In this document: positions 1 to 8,020 of the stretch, one piece after another
How positions within the stretch are numbered: the stretch's first letter is position 1
How the letters are laid out: every line of letters starts with the position of its first letter
From: Pseudomonas peli
GTDB taxonomy: Bacteria; Pseudomonadota; Gammaproteobacteria; Pseudomonadales; Pseudomonadaceae
Reading direction: 5' to 3'
Assembly: GCF_900099645.1 (NCBI RefSeq)
Contig: NZ_FMTL01000001.1
Span: 1,758,138 to 1,822,137 of the forward strand
Length of the DNA: 64,000 nucleotides
Program-made: the position numbers and the translations under genes
The notes under the pieces: generated by a model
Databases searched by the model: none
What the model was told of the DNA's origin: nothing
Seen by the model: the letters and a program-made list of their open reading frames with translations, nothing else

Positions 1-466
1 TGTAATCAGCCAGCCAGCTGCGCGAACCCGGCAGCATGTTGGCCAAATCACGCATACCGGCCTTCAGCCCCTGCATCACTTGCTGATAATCACGCTCCTG
101 AGCCTGCAATACCTTGCTCACTTCAGCGATGGTGTATGGGTTCTCCGCACGCTCAAATAACCCGGTCAGTTGTGAGGCTTGTTGACTGGCCAACAGCTCT
201 TCCTGATTGCTCAATGCGGTCTGCTGCACGGCCAGTTGCTGCTCAAGCTGCAGGAGCTTTTTTTCCAGCGCCTGAATACGCGGCCCATCACCGGCACTGA
301 ACACGCTGTGAATATTCAGCCCGACCGAAACCAGCATCAGACTACCCAGCACCCCGGCCAACGCCAGGATAAACAGGCGGTTGCGCTTGCCAGCGGTGGT
401 CAGCAGTTGGAGCCGCTCCTCCTCGCTGAGCGCACCATCTTCGGAGTCTTGCGTTTCACTTTTCAT
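1..466 (-). CDS. Hypothetical single-pass membrane protein with coiled coil (3' end outside window)
   Basis: Open frame from an ATG at 466 (MKSETQDSEDG...) that runs off the left edge of the window. About 155 residues are visible. An acidic N-terminal tail of about 28 residues precedes one membrane segment (LFILALAGVLGSLMLVSVGL). A Gln/Leu/Glu-rich stretch at residues 65-95 is a likely periplasmic coiled coil. The topology suggests an anchored envelope or scaffolding protein, but I recognise no family. It is divergent from the SMI1-like gene at 598. Confidence 0.6.
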   Translation of the reverse strand, partial: MKSETQDSEDGALSEEERLQLLTTAGKRNRLFILALAGVLGSLMLVSVGLNIHSVFSAGDGPRIQALEKKLLQLEQQLAVQQTALSNQEELLASQQASQLTGLFERAENPYTIAEVSKVLQAQERDYQQVMQGLKAGMRDLANMLPGSRSWLADY

Positions 467-539
467 GACTCGACCAATTAATGACGTTCAAAAATTGACG
501 CACTGTCCACATGAACAATAGCACTGTGCCAGCTTTTTG

Positions 540-555
540 CTTAGACCCGTCTAAG
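540..555. promoter_or_regulatory. Palindrome upstream of the SMI1-like gene
   Basis: CTTAGAC-CC-GTCTAAG is a perfect 7-bp inverted repeat with a 2-bp spacer, directly followed by a -10-like TATAAG at 557-562. The position suits an operator overlapping a promoter for the gene at 598. No binding protein can be assigned from the sequence. Confidence 0.3.
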
Positions 556-597
556 GTATAAGACGCTCCCGTATTACCTGCAAAAGAGGCCAACCCC

Positions 598-1008
598 GTG
601 GAAGAAGTCATCGAACAGTTGCGCGAACTCAACGAGCCGGTGCCCGTCCCGCTGGAGTTGCCGGAAGAAGAAACCCTGGTGGAGATTCAGGAGCAGATCC
701 TTATCCATCTGCCCTTCGCCCTGCGCGAATACCTGCTGCAGGTCAGCGATGTAGTCTACGGCCGCCTGGAACCGGTAACCGCCAGCGACCCGCAATCGCA
801 TACCTACCTACCGGAAGTCGCCGCCACCGCCTGGTCCCTGGGCGTACCGCGCGAATTCGTGCCGCTGTGCGAAGACCACGGCAACTACTACGTGGTCGAA
901 GAAGACGGCACCGTGCTGCTGTGGGAAGCGGAAACCGGCGAAATCAACGAAGACGAAACCTGGGAATCGGTCTGGCACTGGGTACGTGACGTCTGGCTGG
1001 AAAGCTAA
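598..1008 (+). CDS. SMI1/KNR4-type acidic small protein
   Basis: Protein of 136 residues starting at GTG 598, with AGAGG just upstream as ribosome binding site. It is strongly acidic. The C-terminal half has the SMI1/KNR4 (SUKH) pattern: Trp-Ser-Leu-Gly, then LCEDHGNYYVV and a final W-HW-W region. Family members occur as toxin-immunity proteins and as housekeeping adaptor-like proteins. No toxin gene lies next to it here, so an immunity role is not supported. Convergent with the kinase gene ending at 1072. Confidence 0.65.
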   Translation: MEEVIEQLRELNEPVPVPLELPEEETLVEIQEQILIHLPFALREYLLQVSDVVYGRLEPVTASDPQSHTYLPEVAATAWSLGVPREFVPLCEDHGNYYVVEEDGTVLLWEAETGEINEDETWESVWHWVRDVWLES

Positions 1009-1029
1009 GCGTTTTTTACGGCCTTACGT

Positions 1030-1064
1030 GCGGCCCTGCGGCGTTATACACACCGCAGGGCCGC
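1030..1064. terminator. Bidirectional hairpin between convergent genes
   Basis: GCGGCCCTGCGG (1030-1041) and CCGCAGGGCCGC (1053-1064) form a perfect 12-bp stem around an 11-nt loop. It lies between the convergent SMI1-like gene and the histidine kinase gene. There is no strong T-run, so termination is inferred from position and stem strength. Confidence 0.5.
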
Positions 1065-1071
1065 AGTCGTT

Positions 1072-1764
1072 TCAGGGCAGATAAATCCGAAACACCCCAC
1101 CACCCAGCGGCGCGCCGTTGGCCAGCTCGATATGCCCATGCACGCCGTGGCGTTCGTGCAGCTCGGCGATGCGGCCGGCGAAGTACAAGCCCAGGCCGGT
1201 GCTGCCGGTGCTGTGCTTGAGGCCGAGGACGTAGTTGGATTGCTGGCTGAGCATCTCCTGCGGGTAGCCCTGGCCGTCGTCACAGATCGCCAGCACCAGC
1301 TTGCCGCCTTCCTCCCAGGCCCGAATCAGCAAGGCGCTGTGGGCGTAGCGGATGGAGTTGGTGATGATGTTGGCAACCACCGAGCCGAGCAGTTCTTCAT
1401 CGAAGAAGCCCATCAGATCGAAGCTTTCCACCTCGCAGCGTGCGCTGATCTGCCGGCTTTGCAGCACCTCGAAGTGCCGCGCCAGCTGGGCCTGGAGAAA
1501 ATCCTCGACCTCGTGATAACCAGGGCGCATGGGTAGCTGGTTAACGCCGAGCTTATACAGGCCGAGCAGTTGCACCAGCATGCCGTTGAGACGGGCAAAC
1601 TCGTACTCGATCACGCCCTGCTCGCTGGCCTGCTGCTGCTCAGGCGGCAGCTGCGACTGCCACTGCGCATGGGCGCGGGTGAGCATAGCCAGGGAGTTTT
1701 TCATGTCGTGTACGGTGGAGGCGATCACCGTGGAGAAGTCCAGTCCTCCGGGGGAATCACTCAT
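1072..1764 (-). CDS. Soluble sensor histidine kinase without input domain
   Basis: Protein of 230 residues. The start ATG at 1764 overlaps the stop of the upstream response-regulator gene (ATGA), which makes the longer upstream start unlikely. The H-box is near residue 19 (VHDMKNSL) and is preceded by only 18 residues, so there is no transmembrane or PAS sensor. The HATPase domain follows, with N-box (NIITNSIRY), G1 (CDDGQGYP) and G2 (STGLGLYF). The overlap indicates co-translation with the CheY-TPR protein, its likely partner; the stimulus is unknown. Confidence 0.8.
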   Translation of the reverse strand: MSDSPGGLDFSTVIASTVHDMKNSLAMLTRAHAQWQSQLPPEQQQASEQGVIEYEFARLNGMLVQLLGLYKLGVNQLPMRPGYHEVEDFLQAQLARHFEVLQSRQISARCEVESFDLMGFFDEELLGSVVANIITNSIRYAHSALLIRAWEEGGKLVLAICDDGQGYPQEMLSQQSNYVLGLKHSTGSTGLGLYFAGRIAELHERHGVHGHIELANGAPLGGGVFRIYLP

Positions 1765-3365
1765 TGGCCGGACGCTCGCCGCTGCAGCTGCAGGTAACGC
1801 GCATGCCGGGCATCCGTCTCGGGCATCTGGCTGACCACGGCCAGGCAGCGCCGACACTCCTCGAGTAAAGCGGCAGACGCTTCGCCGCTGGCCGATTGCA
1901 ACAGCGATTGTGCGGTATTGAGGGCGATGCTGATGTTCTTCGGTTGCAGGGCAAAGGCCTGACGGAACAACCGGAGCGCCTCGTCGAACTGCTTCTGCTG
2001 GTAGCAGCGCACACCTTGGCGATTGAGCTCCACGGCCTCTTTACCGCTAGAGAGAATCTCGGCGTTGTCAGTCTGCCGGGCCACGCCTTGCATCACCTGC
2101 GGGTCGTCGCCGTATACCTCGACACAGCTTTTCAGCAAGGCATCACTGGCTGCCGTCTGGCCCAGCGCGCGCAACTGGCTGGCGACGCTGAGGGCAGTAT
2201 CGGCGGCAAACAGCTGCGGCAGCTTTTCCATCGCAGCAGCGGCATCGGCAGCCAGTTGCGCAGCACGCTTGGGCTCGCCGGATTTATTCAGGCTGCTGGC
2301 CAGGGCCAGGCGTGAGCGCACCTGCACATTGGGGTCATGGGCATAGATTTTATCCAGCTCACCGAGAGCCTGACTGACCTCGATCTGCAAGCGCTTATCG
2401 AGCGAGCCGTCACCGGCCTGGGCGGTGATCGCCTGGGCCAGACCAAGGTAGTTTTCCGGGCTCTTGAATTTGGAGGTGCGACCTTGCTCCATGGCTTGTC
2501 GATAGGCCTTCCCGGCGCTGTCGAAGTCCTGGTTATCCAGCGCCAGTTTGCCCAGCTGCATCTGCCGGCGAATCGCCAGCGGAGCCAATTTGACCGCATC
2601 TTCAAGGGCTTGCTGAGCGCGCTGGCTCTCGCCCTGCGCCAGCAGCACGGCGGCCAGGCCGTCGTACAGTGCCGGCATCATCGGGAATAGCTGCAAACCC
2701 TTCTCGTAGAGGCTCTGCGCACGACTCAACTCGCCGCGCTTGTGCATCAGGCCGGCCAGCGCCACCTGCGCCCAGGGCAACGGTCGCTCGGCCAATACGC
2801 CATTGAGCAGCTGCTCCAGCTCATCCAGACGCCCCAGCTCGCGCAGCGCCGTGGCTTGGTAGCGCTGGCACAAGGGCAGGTAGCGCTTGTCCTGCTGGCT
2901 GAGGGTTTTGCAGGCCTCCAGTACGGCGGCCGGGTCCTGTTTGTCGAGGCCTTGAAGAATGCCTTTGAGCGCAGTTTTGCGCTCCACCAGTTTGTCCAGG
3001 CGCTGATCGAGGCTGGCGCGGTTGAACGGCTTGGTCAGGTAGGCATCCGGCTCATGCTCAAGGGCGCTGAGGACCATGGCCTGGCTGCTTTCGGCGGTAA
3101 CCATGACAAAGATGCACTGATGACTGATCAGCTTCCCGGCGATCAACTCTTCCAGCACCTGCTGGCCATTCTTGCCACCGCCCAGGTTGTAGTCATGCAG
3201 GATGATGTCGTAGCGCTTGTTGCGGCACATGCTCAGGGCTTCTTCACCGCGGTCAGCGGTGTCCACATCACGCGCGCCCATGTCACGCAGCATGGACTTA
3301 AGCGAACTGCGAAAGTCTGTGAAATCATCGACGATCAGGATGCGTTTACTGCCGTATTCCAGCAT
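1761..3365 (-). CDS. CheY-like response regulator with TPR repeats
   Basis: Protein of 534 residues. The receiver domain covers residues 1-125, with acidic pocket (ILIVDD), phosphoacceptor Asp in HDYNLGGG and conserved Lys in YLTKPF. The remainder is helical tetratricopeptide repeats (for example LFPMMPALYDGLAAVLLAQG and AFALQPKNISIALNTAQS). There is no DNA-binding or enzymatic output, so output is probably by protein contact through the TPRs. The ATG at 3365 was chosen because the receiver begins there and AAGGG sits upstream. It overlaps the downstream kinase gene by 4 bp. Confidence 0.85.
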   Translation of the reverse strand: MLEYGSKRILIVDDFTDFRSSLKSMLRDMGARDVDTADRGEEALSMCRNKRYDIILHDYNLGGGKNGQQVLEELIAGKLISHQCIFVMVTAESSQAMVLSALEHEPDAYLTKPFNRASLDQRLDKLVERKTALKGILQGLDKQDPAAVLEACKTLSQQDKRYLPLCQRYQATALRELGRLDELEQLLNGVLAERPLPWAQVALAGLMHKRGELSRAQSLYEKGLQLFPMMPALYDGLAAVLLAQGESQRAQQALEDAVKLAPLAIRRQMQLGKLALDNQDFDSAGKAYRQAMEQGRTSKFKSPENYLGLAQAITAQAGDGSLDKRLQIEVSQALGELDKIYAHDPNVQVRSRLALASSLNKSGEPKRAAQLAADAAAAMEKLPQLFAADTALSVASQLRALGQTAASDALLKSCVEVYGDDPQVMQGVARQTDNAEILSSGKEAVELNRQGVRCYQQKQFDEALRLFRQAFALQPKNISIALNTAQSLLQSASGEASAALLEECRRCLAVVSQMPETDARHARYLQLQRRASGQ

Positions 3366-3445
3366 TGAGGAGCCCTTGTGCTGTCGTCTCAGAGTCGAAT
3401 CAGTGTAGTTGTCGGTGCACCCGCTGCCAGCAAGGCAGCGTCCAC

Positions 3446-4099
3446 TCAACGCTGGCCGGATTCCAGATCAAGCAAATTGAGAAGAAAGCGCGCGAAGTAA
3501 CTCAGATCCTGTTCCATGGCCTGGCGCGCGGCCTTGGCATCACCGGCTTCGATGGCGGTAAAGGCCTCTTCGTGAAAGTCGTTAAGGCGCAACGACAGGT
3601 CCGCACCCGTGAACAGCTGGTTGAAAAACGGCCCAACCTGCAGCCACAACGACTCAATGCTGCGTAACAGTACCGGGTTGCCACAGGCGCTATAGAGGTG
3701 CAGGTGAAACTGGCTGTTGGCATTCAGATAAGCCTGCACCTGGCGCTGTTCGATGGCTTGATCCATGCGCGCCACACAGTCACGCAGCTCAGCCAGGTCG
3801 GCCGGCGTCAGGCGCGGGGTGGCCAGCTCTACAGCCAGGCCTTCAAGCCCCAGACGCACCTGGAAAATGTTCTGATAACGCTCGCGGGTCATCGGTGGCA
3901 CGCGTACCGAGCGCTGTGGCTCGCCTTCCAGCGCACCCTCAGCGACCAGACGCTGCAAGGCGGCGCGTACCGGCATCGGACTGGTGCCCCACTCGGCCGC
4001 CAGATCACGAATTTTCAAGCGTTCACCGGGCTGAAAGCGCCCAGCCAGCAGGCCTTCACGAATACGTTGGTAGAGTTGATCTTGCAGGTTATCGGCCAT
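3446..4099 (-). CDS. GntR-family regulator, FCD (FadR/VanR-like) subfamily
   Basis: Protein of 217 residues. The N-terminal winged helix-turn-helix covers residues 8-70 (LKIRDLAAEWGTSPMPVRAALQ), with the typical GntR turn. The C-terminal all-helical FCD ligand domain spans about 78-205, with Arg/Asp/His residues of the usual metal-carboxylate site (ARMDQAI, NSQFHLHLYSACGN). It lies downstream of the SDR gene on the same strand and probably controls the divergent SDR/aminotransferase promoters through the TGTGATCACA sites at 5006 and 5069. The ligand is likely an organic acid or amine catabolite (inference). Confidence 0.85.
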   Translation of the reverse strand: MADNLQDQLYQRIREGLLAGRFQPGERLKIRDLAAEWGTSPMPVRAALQRLVAEGALEGEPQRSVRVPPMTRERYQNIFQVRLGLEGLAVELATPRLTPADLAELRDCVARMDQAIEQRQVQAYLNANSQFHLHLYSACGNPVLLRSIESLWLQVGPFFNQLFTGADLSLRLNDFHEEAFTAIEAGDAKAARQAMEQDLSYFARFLLNLLDLESGQR

Positions 4100-4222
4100 G
4101 GTTCAGCAGCATCCTTGTGCCGGCGGTGCAGGGAGTTGGGCAAGTGTCAGCGAGCAGTTACGCATGGGTATTCCTTCTAACGAAGAGCGCCGCAATTGAG
4201 CGGCGGCAAGAATTCTACTGGT

Positions 4223-4993
4223 TCACGGCGCCTTGTTCTCGACCAGGCAGTTACCGCCATCCACCACCAGCACTTCACCGGTGATATAGCTGGCCTCCGG
4301 CGAGGCAAGGAAGGCTACCGCCGCCGCCACTTCGTCAGGCCGACCGGCGCGACCCAGCGGGGTGTACTCGGCGGCATGGCGTTCTTCGTCGGTGCTGGAG
4401 CCGGTGGCAATCCAACCCGGCGCCACGCTGTTGACCGTAATGCCCTGCTTGGCCACTTCCAGCGCCAACCCCATGGACAGGCCGAGCATGCCAGCCTTGG
4501 CCGCGCTGTAGGCCGCCTCACCAGGGTTGCTGCCACGGGTGCCGGTGGTCGAGCTGATATTGACGATGCGCCCGTAGCCGCGCGCCCGCATACCCGGCAG
4601 CACCGCGCGCGTGAGCAAAAAAGCAGTGCCGAGGTTGCGCGCGATGGAGAGGTTCCAGGTCGCCAGATCCATGTCCGCCAACTCGGCAAACGGCTCGGGG
4701 CTGCCCTGCATGGCCATGCCGGCATTGTTCACCAGAATGTCGATCTGCCCCCACTGCGCGTGGGCCCAGTCGAGTAATTCAGCGACCTGCTGCTCATCAG
4801 TGAGGTCAGCGGCGCGACCCCGTGCTTGAATACCTTCTGCACATAGTTCAGCGACCCGTTGCTCGACCCGCGCACTGCTGGCAGTCAGCAGTACCCGCGC
4901 TCCGGCACGACCCAGACGACGGGCAATCGCCAGGCCGATACCGGATTCACTGCCCGCGCCGCTGATTAACGCAACGTGCTGTTGAAAGACCAT
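4223..4993 (-). CDS. Short-chain dehydrogenase/reductase (SDR)
   Basis: Protein of 256 residues with the complete classical SDR set: cofactor motif GAGSESGIG near residues 10-18, NNAG motif, catalytic Ser in NISST and YSAAK active site. The end resembles 3-oxoacyl-ACP reductase-like SDRs (YITGEVLVVDGG). The start ATG at 4993 is preferred over a GTG at 5014 because AGGA lies 9 nt upstream and the longer form would run into the operator. Probable NAD(P)-dependent oxidation of a hydroxyl or carbonyl intermediate in the adjacent amine-type pathway; substrate unknown. Confidence 0.85.
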   Translation of the reverse strand: MVFQQHVALISGAGSESGIGLAIARRLGRAGARVLLTASSARVEQRVAELCAEGIQARGRAADLTDEQQVAELLDWAHAQWGQIDILVNNAGMAMQGSPEPFAELADMDLATWNLSIARNLGTAFLLTRAVLPGMRARGYGRIVNISSTTGTRGSNPGEAAYSAAKAGMLGLSMGLALEVAKQGITVNSVAPGWIATGSSTDEERHAAEYTPLGRAGRPDEVAAAVAFLASPEASYITGEVLVVDGGNCLVENKAP

Positions 4994-5005
4994 TTCATGG
5001 AATCC

Positions 5006-5015
5006 TGTGATCACA
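5006..5015. promoter_or_regulatory. Operator O1, TGTGATCACA
   Basis: Perfect 10-bp palindrome just upstream of the SDR start. The same 13-bp sequence CTGTGATCACAAA recurs in the same orientation at 5068-5080. GntR/FCD regulators typically bind short GT...AC palindromes of this type. A minus-strand TTGATT / TATCGC promoter (plus-strand 5022-5050) lies just beside it. Confidence 0.6.
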
Positions 5016-5058
5016 AATATGGCGATAATCTAGCAATAAAGCCCAATCAAACCAATGC

Positions 5059-5087
5059 TTGAGTTTTCTGTGATCACAAAATAGCAT
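5059..5087 (+). promoter_or_regulatory. Promoter of the aminotransferase gene with operator O2 in the spacer
   Basis: TTGAGT (5059-5064), a 17-bp spacer and TAGCAT (5082-5087) form a plausible sigma70 promoter. The second TGTGATCACA operator (5069-5078) lies inside the spacer, so a bound regulator would block RNA polymerase directly. The two operators are 63 bp apart centre to centre. Confidence 0.5.
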
Positions 5088-5115
5088 GTGCAGATATTCG
5101 AACGAGGTGTTCAAC

Positions 5116-6507
5116 ATGACTGCCAGTGGTATCCACCCATCCGCCGTAGAAACCTTCGCCCAACGTGAGCGTGAGCGCTTTATCGCGCGCAATCCAAAAT
5201 CCGTGGCCCTGGCCGAGCGTGCGCGCCACTCGCTGTACGGCGGCGTGCCGATGCACTGGATGGCCGACTGGTCGACACCGGTGCCGCTGTTTGTCGAGCG
5301 GGCCAAGGCCGCACGCTTCTATGACGTCGACGGCCACGAATACATCGACTTCTGCCTGGGCGACACCGGCACCATGTTCGGCCACTCCCCGGACCCGATC
5401 GCCAAGGCCATCGCCGAACAAGGCAACAACGGCCTGACCACCATGCTGCCGGGCGAAGACGCGGTGGTCTGCGGCGAGTTGCTGGCCGCACGCTTCGGCC
5501 TGCCGTTCTGGCAGGTCACCGCCACCGCCACGGACTCCAACCGCTACGTGCTGCGCTGGGCCCGCGCGATCACCCAGCGCAAGACATTACTGGTGTTCGA
5601 CGGCTGCTACCACGGCACGGTGGATGACGTAATGGTGCGCTGTATCGACGGCGAAACCGTGCCGCGCAGCGGTTTGGTCGGCCAAGCCTATGACCTGACC
5701 GAGTACAGCCGCTCGATCCCGTTCAACGACGTGGCTGCGCTGGAAGCGGCGCTGGCTAAAGGCGACGTCTGTGCCCTGCTGTGCGAGCCGGCGATGACCA
5801 ACATCGGCATGGTCCTGCCCGAGCCGGGCTTTATGCAGACGTGCCGCGAGCTGACCCGCAAATACGGCGCGCTGCTGATCATCGACGAAACCCACACCAT
5901 CTCCACCGATATGGGTGGCTGCACGAAGCTGTGGAACCTCGACCCGGACTTCTTTGTGGTCGGCAAACCGATTGCCGGCGGTGTGCCGTGTGGCATCTTC
6001 GGCTGTAGCGCCGCGATGGCCGAAGCCATGACCGCCGCGCGCAAGCGTGCCAGCGAAGGCAGCCATGGCCATGGTCACAGCGGCATGGGTACCACCCTGT
6101 CGGCCAACGCCCTGGCCATGCACTGCATGCGCGCCAACCTGGAACAAGTGATGACCCCGGCCGCCTACGCGCACATGCTGCCGCTGGCCAAGCGCCTGGC
6201 CGATGGCTTCCGTTCGCTGATCAGCAAGCACGACCTGCAATGGTCGGTGACCGAACTGGGCGCGCGCAGTGAGTTCCAGTTCTGCCCGGTGTCGCCGAAG
6301 ACCGGCGCCGAAGCCGAAGCAGCGTTCCACGACGAGCTGCAGATGGCCCTGCACCTTTACCTGATCAACCGCGGCATCCTGATCACCCCGTTCCACAACA
6401 TGACCCTGTGCTGCCCAAGCACCACGGCCGAGGATGTGGACAAGCTGATCAGTATGCTCGACCAGGCCCTGACCGAACTGCTGGCCATCCCCGGCGCCCG
6501 CGAGTAA
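5116..6507 (+). CDS. Class III PLP-dependent aminotransferase
   Basis: Protein of 463 residues of the aspartate-aminotransferase/glutamate-1-semialdehyde-aminomutase-like class III fold. The PLP-binding Asp lies in LLIIDETHT and the Schiff-base Lys at about 284 in VVGKPIAGG. HGHGHSGMGTTLSANALA matches the phosphate-contact region. ATG 5116 is preferred over ATG 5086 because GAGGT lies 8 nt upstream and the added residues resemble no family member. Divergent from the SDR gene and followed by a glutamine-synthetase-like ligase, it probably removes the amino group of an amine or amino acid substrate that I cannot name. Confidence 0.85.
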   Translation: MTASGIHPSAVETFAQRERERFIARNPKSVALAERARHSLYGGVPMHWMADWSTPVPLFVERAKAARFYDVDGHEYIDFCLGDTGTMFGHSPDPIAKAIAEQGNNGLTTMLPGEDAVVCGELLAARFGLPFWQVTATATDSNRYVLRWARAITQRKTLLVFDGCYHGTVDDVMVRCIDGETVPRSGLVGQAYDLTEYSRSIPFNDVAALEAALAKGDVCALLCEPAMTNIGMVLPEPGFMQTCRELTRKYGALLIIDETHTISTDMGGCTKLWNLDPDFFVVGKPIAGGVPCGIFGCSAAMAEAMTAARKRASEGSHGHGHSGMGTTLSANALAMHCMRANLEQVMTPAAYAHMLPLAKRLADGFRSLISKHDLQWSVTELGARSEFQFCPVSPKTGAEAEAAFHDELQMALHLYLINRGILITPFHNMTLCCPSTTAEDVDKLISMLDQALTELLAIPGARE

Positions 6508-6522
6508 CTCATTGATCAGCCT

Positions 6523-6569
6523 GTGGGAGGGGCTTCAGCCGCGACAATCGCCGCTAAAGCGCCTCCCAC
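6523..6569. repeat. REP-type palindromic element
   Basis: GTGGGAGG (6523-6530) is mirrored by CCTCCCAC (6562-6569), enclosing a GC-rich interior with GGCTTCAGCC. The GTGGGAGGGGCTT core is typical of Pseudomonas REP sequences and recurs on the other strand near 18711. It occupies the gap between the aminotransferase and ligase genes, where it may modulate mRNA stability. Confidence 0.65.
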
Positions 6570-6597
6570 GAATTGACGACTCACTGTGAGAATCACC

Positions 6598-7965
6598 ATG
6601 CAATTCGCCAATCCCCAGGAAGCCCGCGATTTCCTTACCGCCCACCCCGACGTGCGCCTGATAGAACTCATGTTGATCGATGCCAACGGCATCCCACGCG
6701 GCAAGCTGCTGCACCGCGACGAACTTCTAGCCATTTATGAGAACGGCCGACCGCTGCCCAGCTCGATCCTGGCGCTGACCATCCAGGGCGAGGACGTTGA
6801 AGAAAGCGGCCTGGTCTGGGAAGTCGCCGATGCCGACTGCTGGACCTACCCGCTGCCCGGCAGCCTGACCCTGCAACCCTGGCGCAGCACACCGACCGGT
6901 CAGTTGCAGGTGAGCATGCATCCGACCCAGGGCCTGCCAGCCGCACCGGCCGACCCACGGCATGTGCTGGTGCGCGCCATCGACCGGCTCAAGGCCGACG
7001 GCTACCACCCGGTAATGGCGGTGGAGCTGGAGTTCTACCTGCTGGACAAGGCCCGCGACGCCAATGGCCGTCCGCAGCCGGCGCTGCAAGCCAACGGCGT
7101 GCGCCCGCAGGCACCACAGGTGTATGGCGTGCTGGAGCTGGAGCAGCAGCAAGCCTTCCTCGACGACCTCTACGCCGCCTGCGAAGTGCAGGGCCTGCCA
7201 GTGCGCACGGCGATTTCCGAATACGCGCCAGGCCAGCTGGAGCTGACCCTGGAGCACCGCTTCGACGCGTTGCAAGCGGTGGATGAAGGCGTGCGCTACA
7301 AGCGCCTGGTCAAGGGCGTGGCCAACAAGCACGGGCTGCAGGCCTGCTTTATGGCCAAGCCGTTCGGCGACCTGGCCGGCAGCGGGATGCACATGCATGT
7401 CAGCCTGGCCGACGCCGACGGCAATAACCTGATGGCTTCCGAAGACCCACACGGCACGCCGCTACTCAAGCACGCCATCGGCGGCATGATGGCCACGCTT
7501 AACGACGCCCTGGCGATCTTCTGCCCCAACGCCAACTCCTTCCGCCGCTTCCAGGCCAACAGCTACGCGCCGCTGGCCAAGAGCTGGGGAGTGAACAACC
7601 GCACCGTGTCGTTCCGCGTGCCCGGTGGCCCGGCCAAGAGCCGGCATGTGGAGCACCGTATCTGCGGCGCCGATGCCAACCCATACCTGGCGGCGGCGGC
7701 AATTCTTTCCGGCATCCATCACGGCATCAAAAACCAGATCGATCCAGGCGAGGAAATCATCGGTAATGGCTATGAGCAGGCCCGTGAAACCCTGCCTACC
7801 GACTGGTTGACCGCCCTGCGCGCGCTGGAGAACTCTGCCTGGGCCAAGGACGCACTCGGCGAGGACTTCCTCAAGGTGTTCCTGGCGATCAAATGGAACG
7901 AGTTCCGCCAGTTTATGGGCGAAGTCGGCGAGCAGGACTGGCGCTGGTACCTGACCCACGCCTGA
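6598..7965 (+). CDS. Glutamine synthetase-like (gamma-glutamyl-amine) ligase
   Basis: Protein of 455 residues with the glutamine synthetase fold. The N-terminal beta-grasp holds IELMLIDANGIPRGK. Catalytic residues include the metal-site VELEF, the EYAPGQLELTL strand, GSGMHMHVSL and the C-terminal RRFQANSYAP / NNRTVSFRVPGG / HRICGADANPYL blocks. Features match the PuuA/SpuI-type gamma-glutamylation enzymes rather than assimilatory GlnA: it lacks the adenylylation Tyr-loop context. ATG 6598 is preferred over GTG 6586. With the aminotransferase and SDR it suggests an amine catabolic route via gamma-glutamyl activation (inference). Confidence 0.85.
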   Translation: MQFANPQEARDFLTAHPDVRLIELMLIDANGIPRGKLLHRDELLAIYENGRPLPSSILALTIQGEDVEESGLVWEVADADCWTYPLPGSLTLQPWRSTPTGQLQVSMHPTQGLPAAPADPRHVLVRAIDRLKADGYHPVMAVELEFYLLDKARDANGRPQPALQANGVRPQAPQVYGVLELEQQQAFLDDLYAACEVQGLPVRTAISEYAPGQLELTLEHRFDALQAVDEGVRYKRLVKGVANKHGLQACFMAKPFGDLAGSGMHMHVSLADADGNNLMASEDPHGTPLLKHAIGGMMATLNDALAIFCPNANSFRRFQANSYAPLAKSWGVNNRTVSFRVPGGPAKSRHVEHRICGADANPYLAAAAILSGIHHGIKNQIDPGEEIIGNGYEQARETLPTDWLTALRALENSAWAKDALGEDFLKVFLAIKWNEFRQFMGEVGEQDWRWYLTHA

Positions 7966-8020
7966 CGACAACGGCGGCGCAGGCTACGCTGTATTGGATC
8001 TGAGCACCCTGGAGTGGCCC

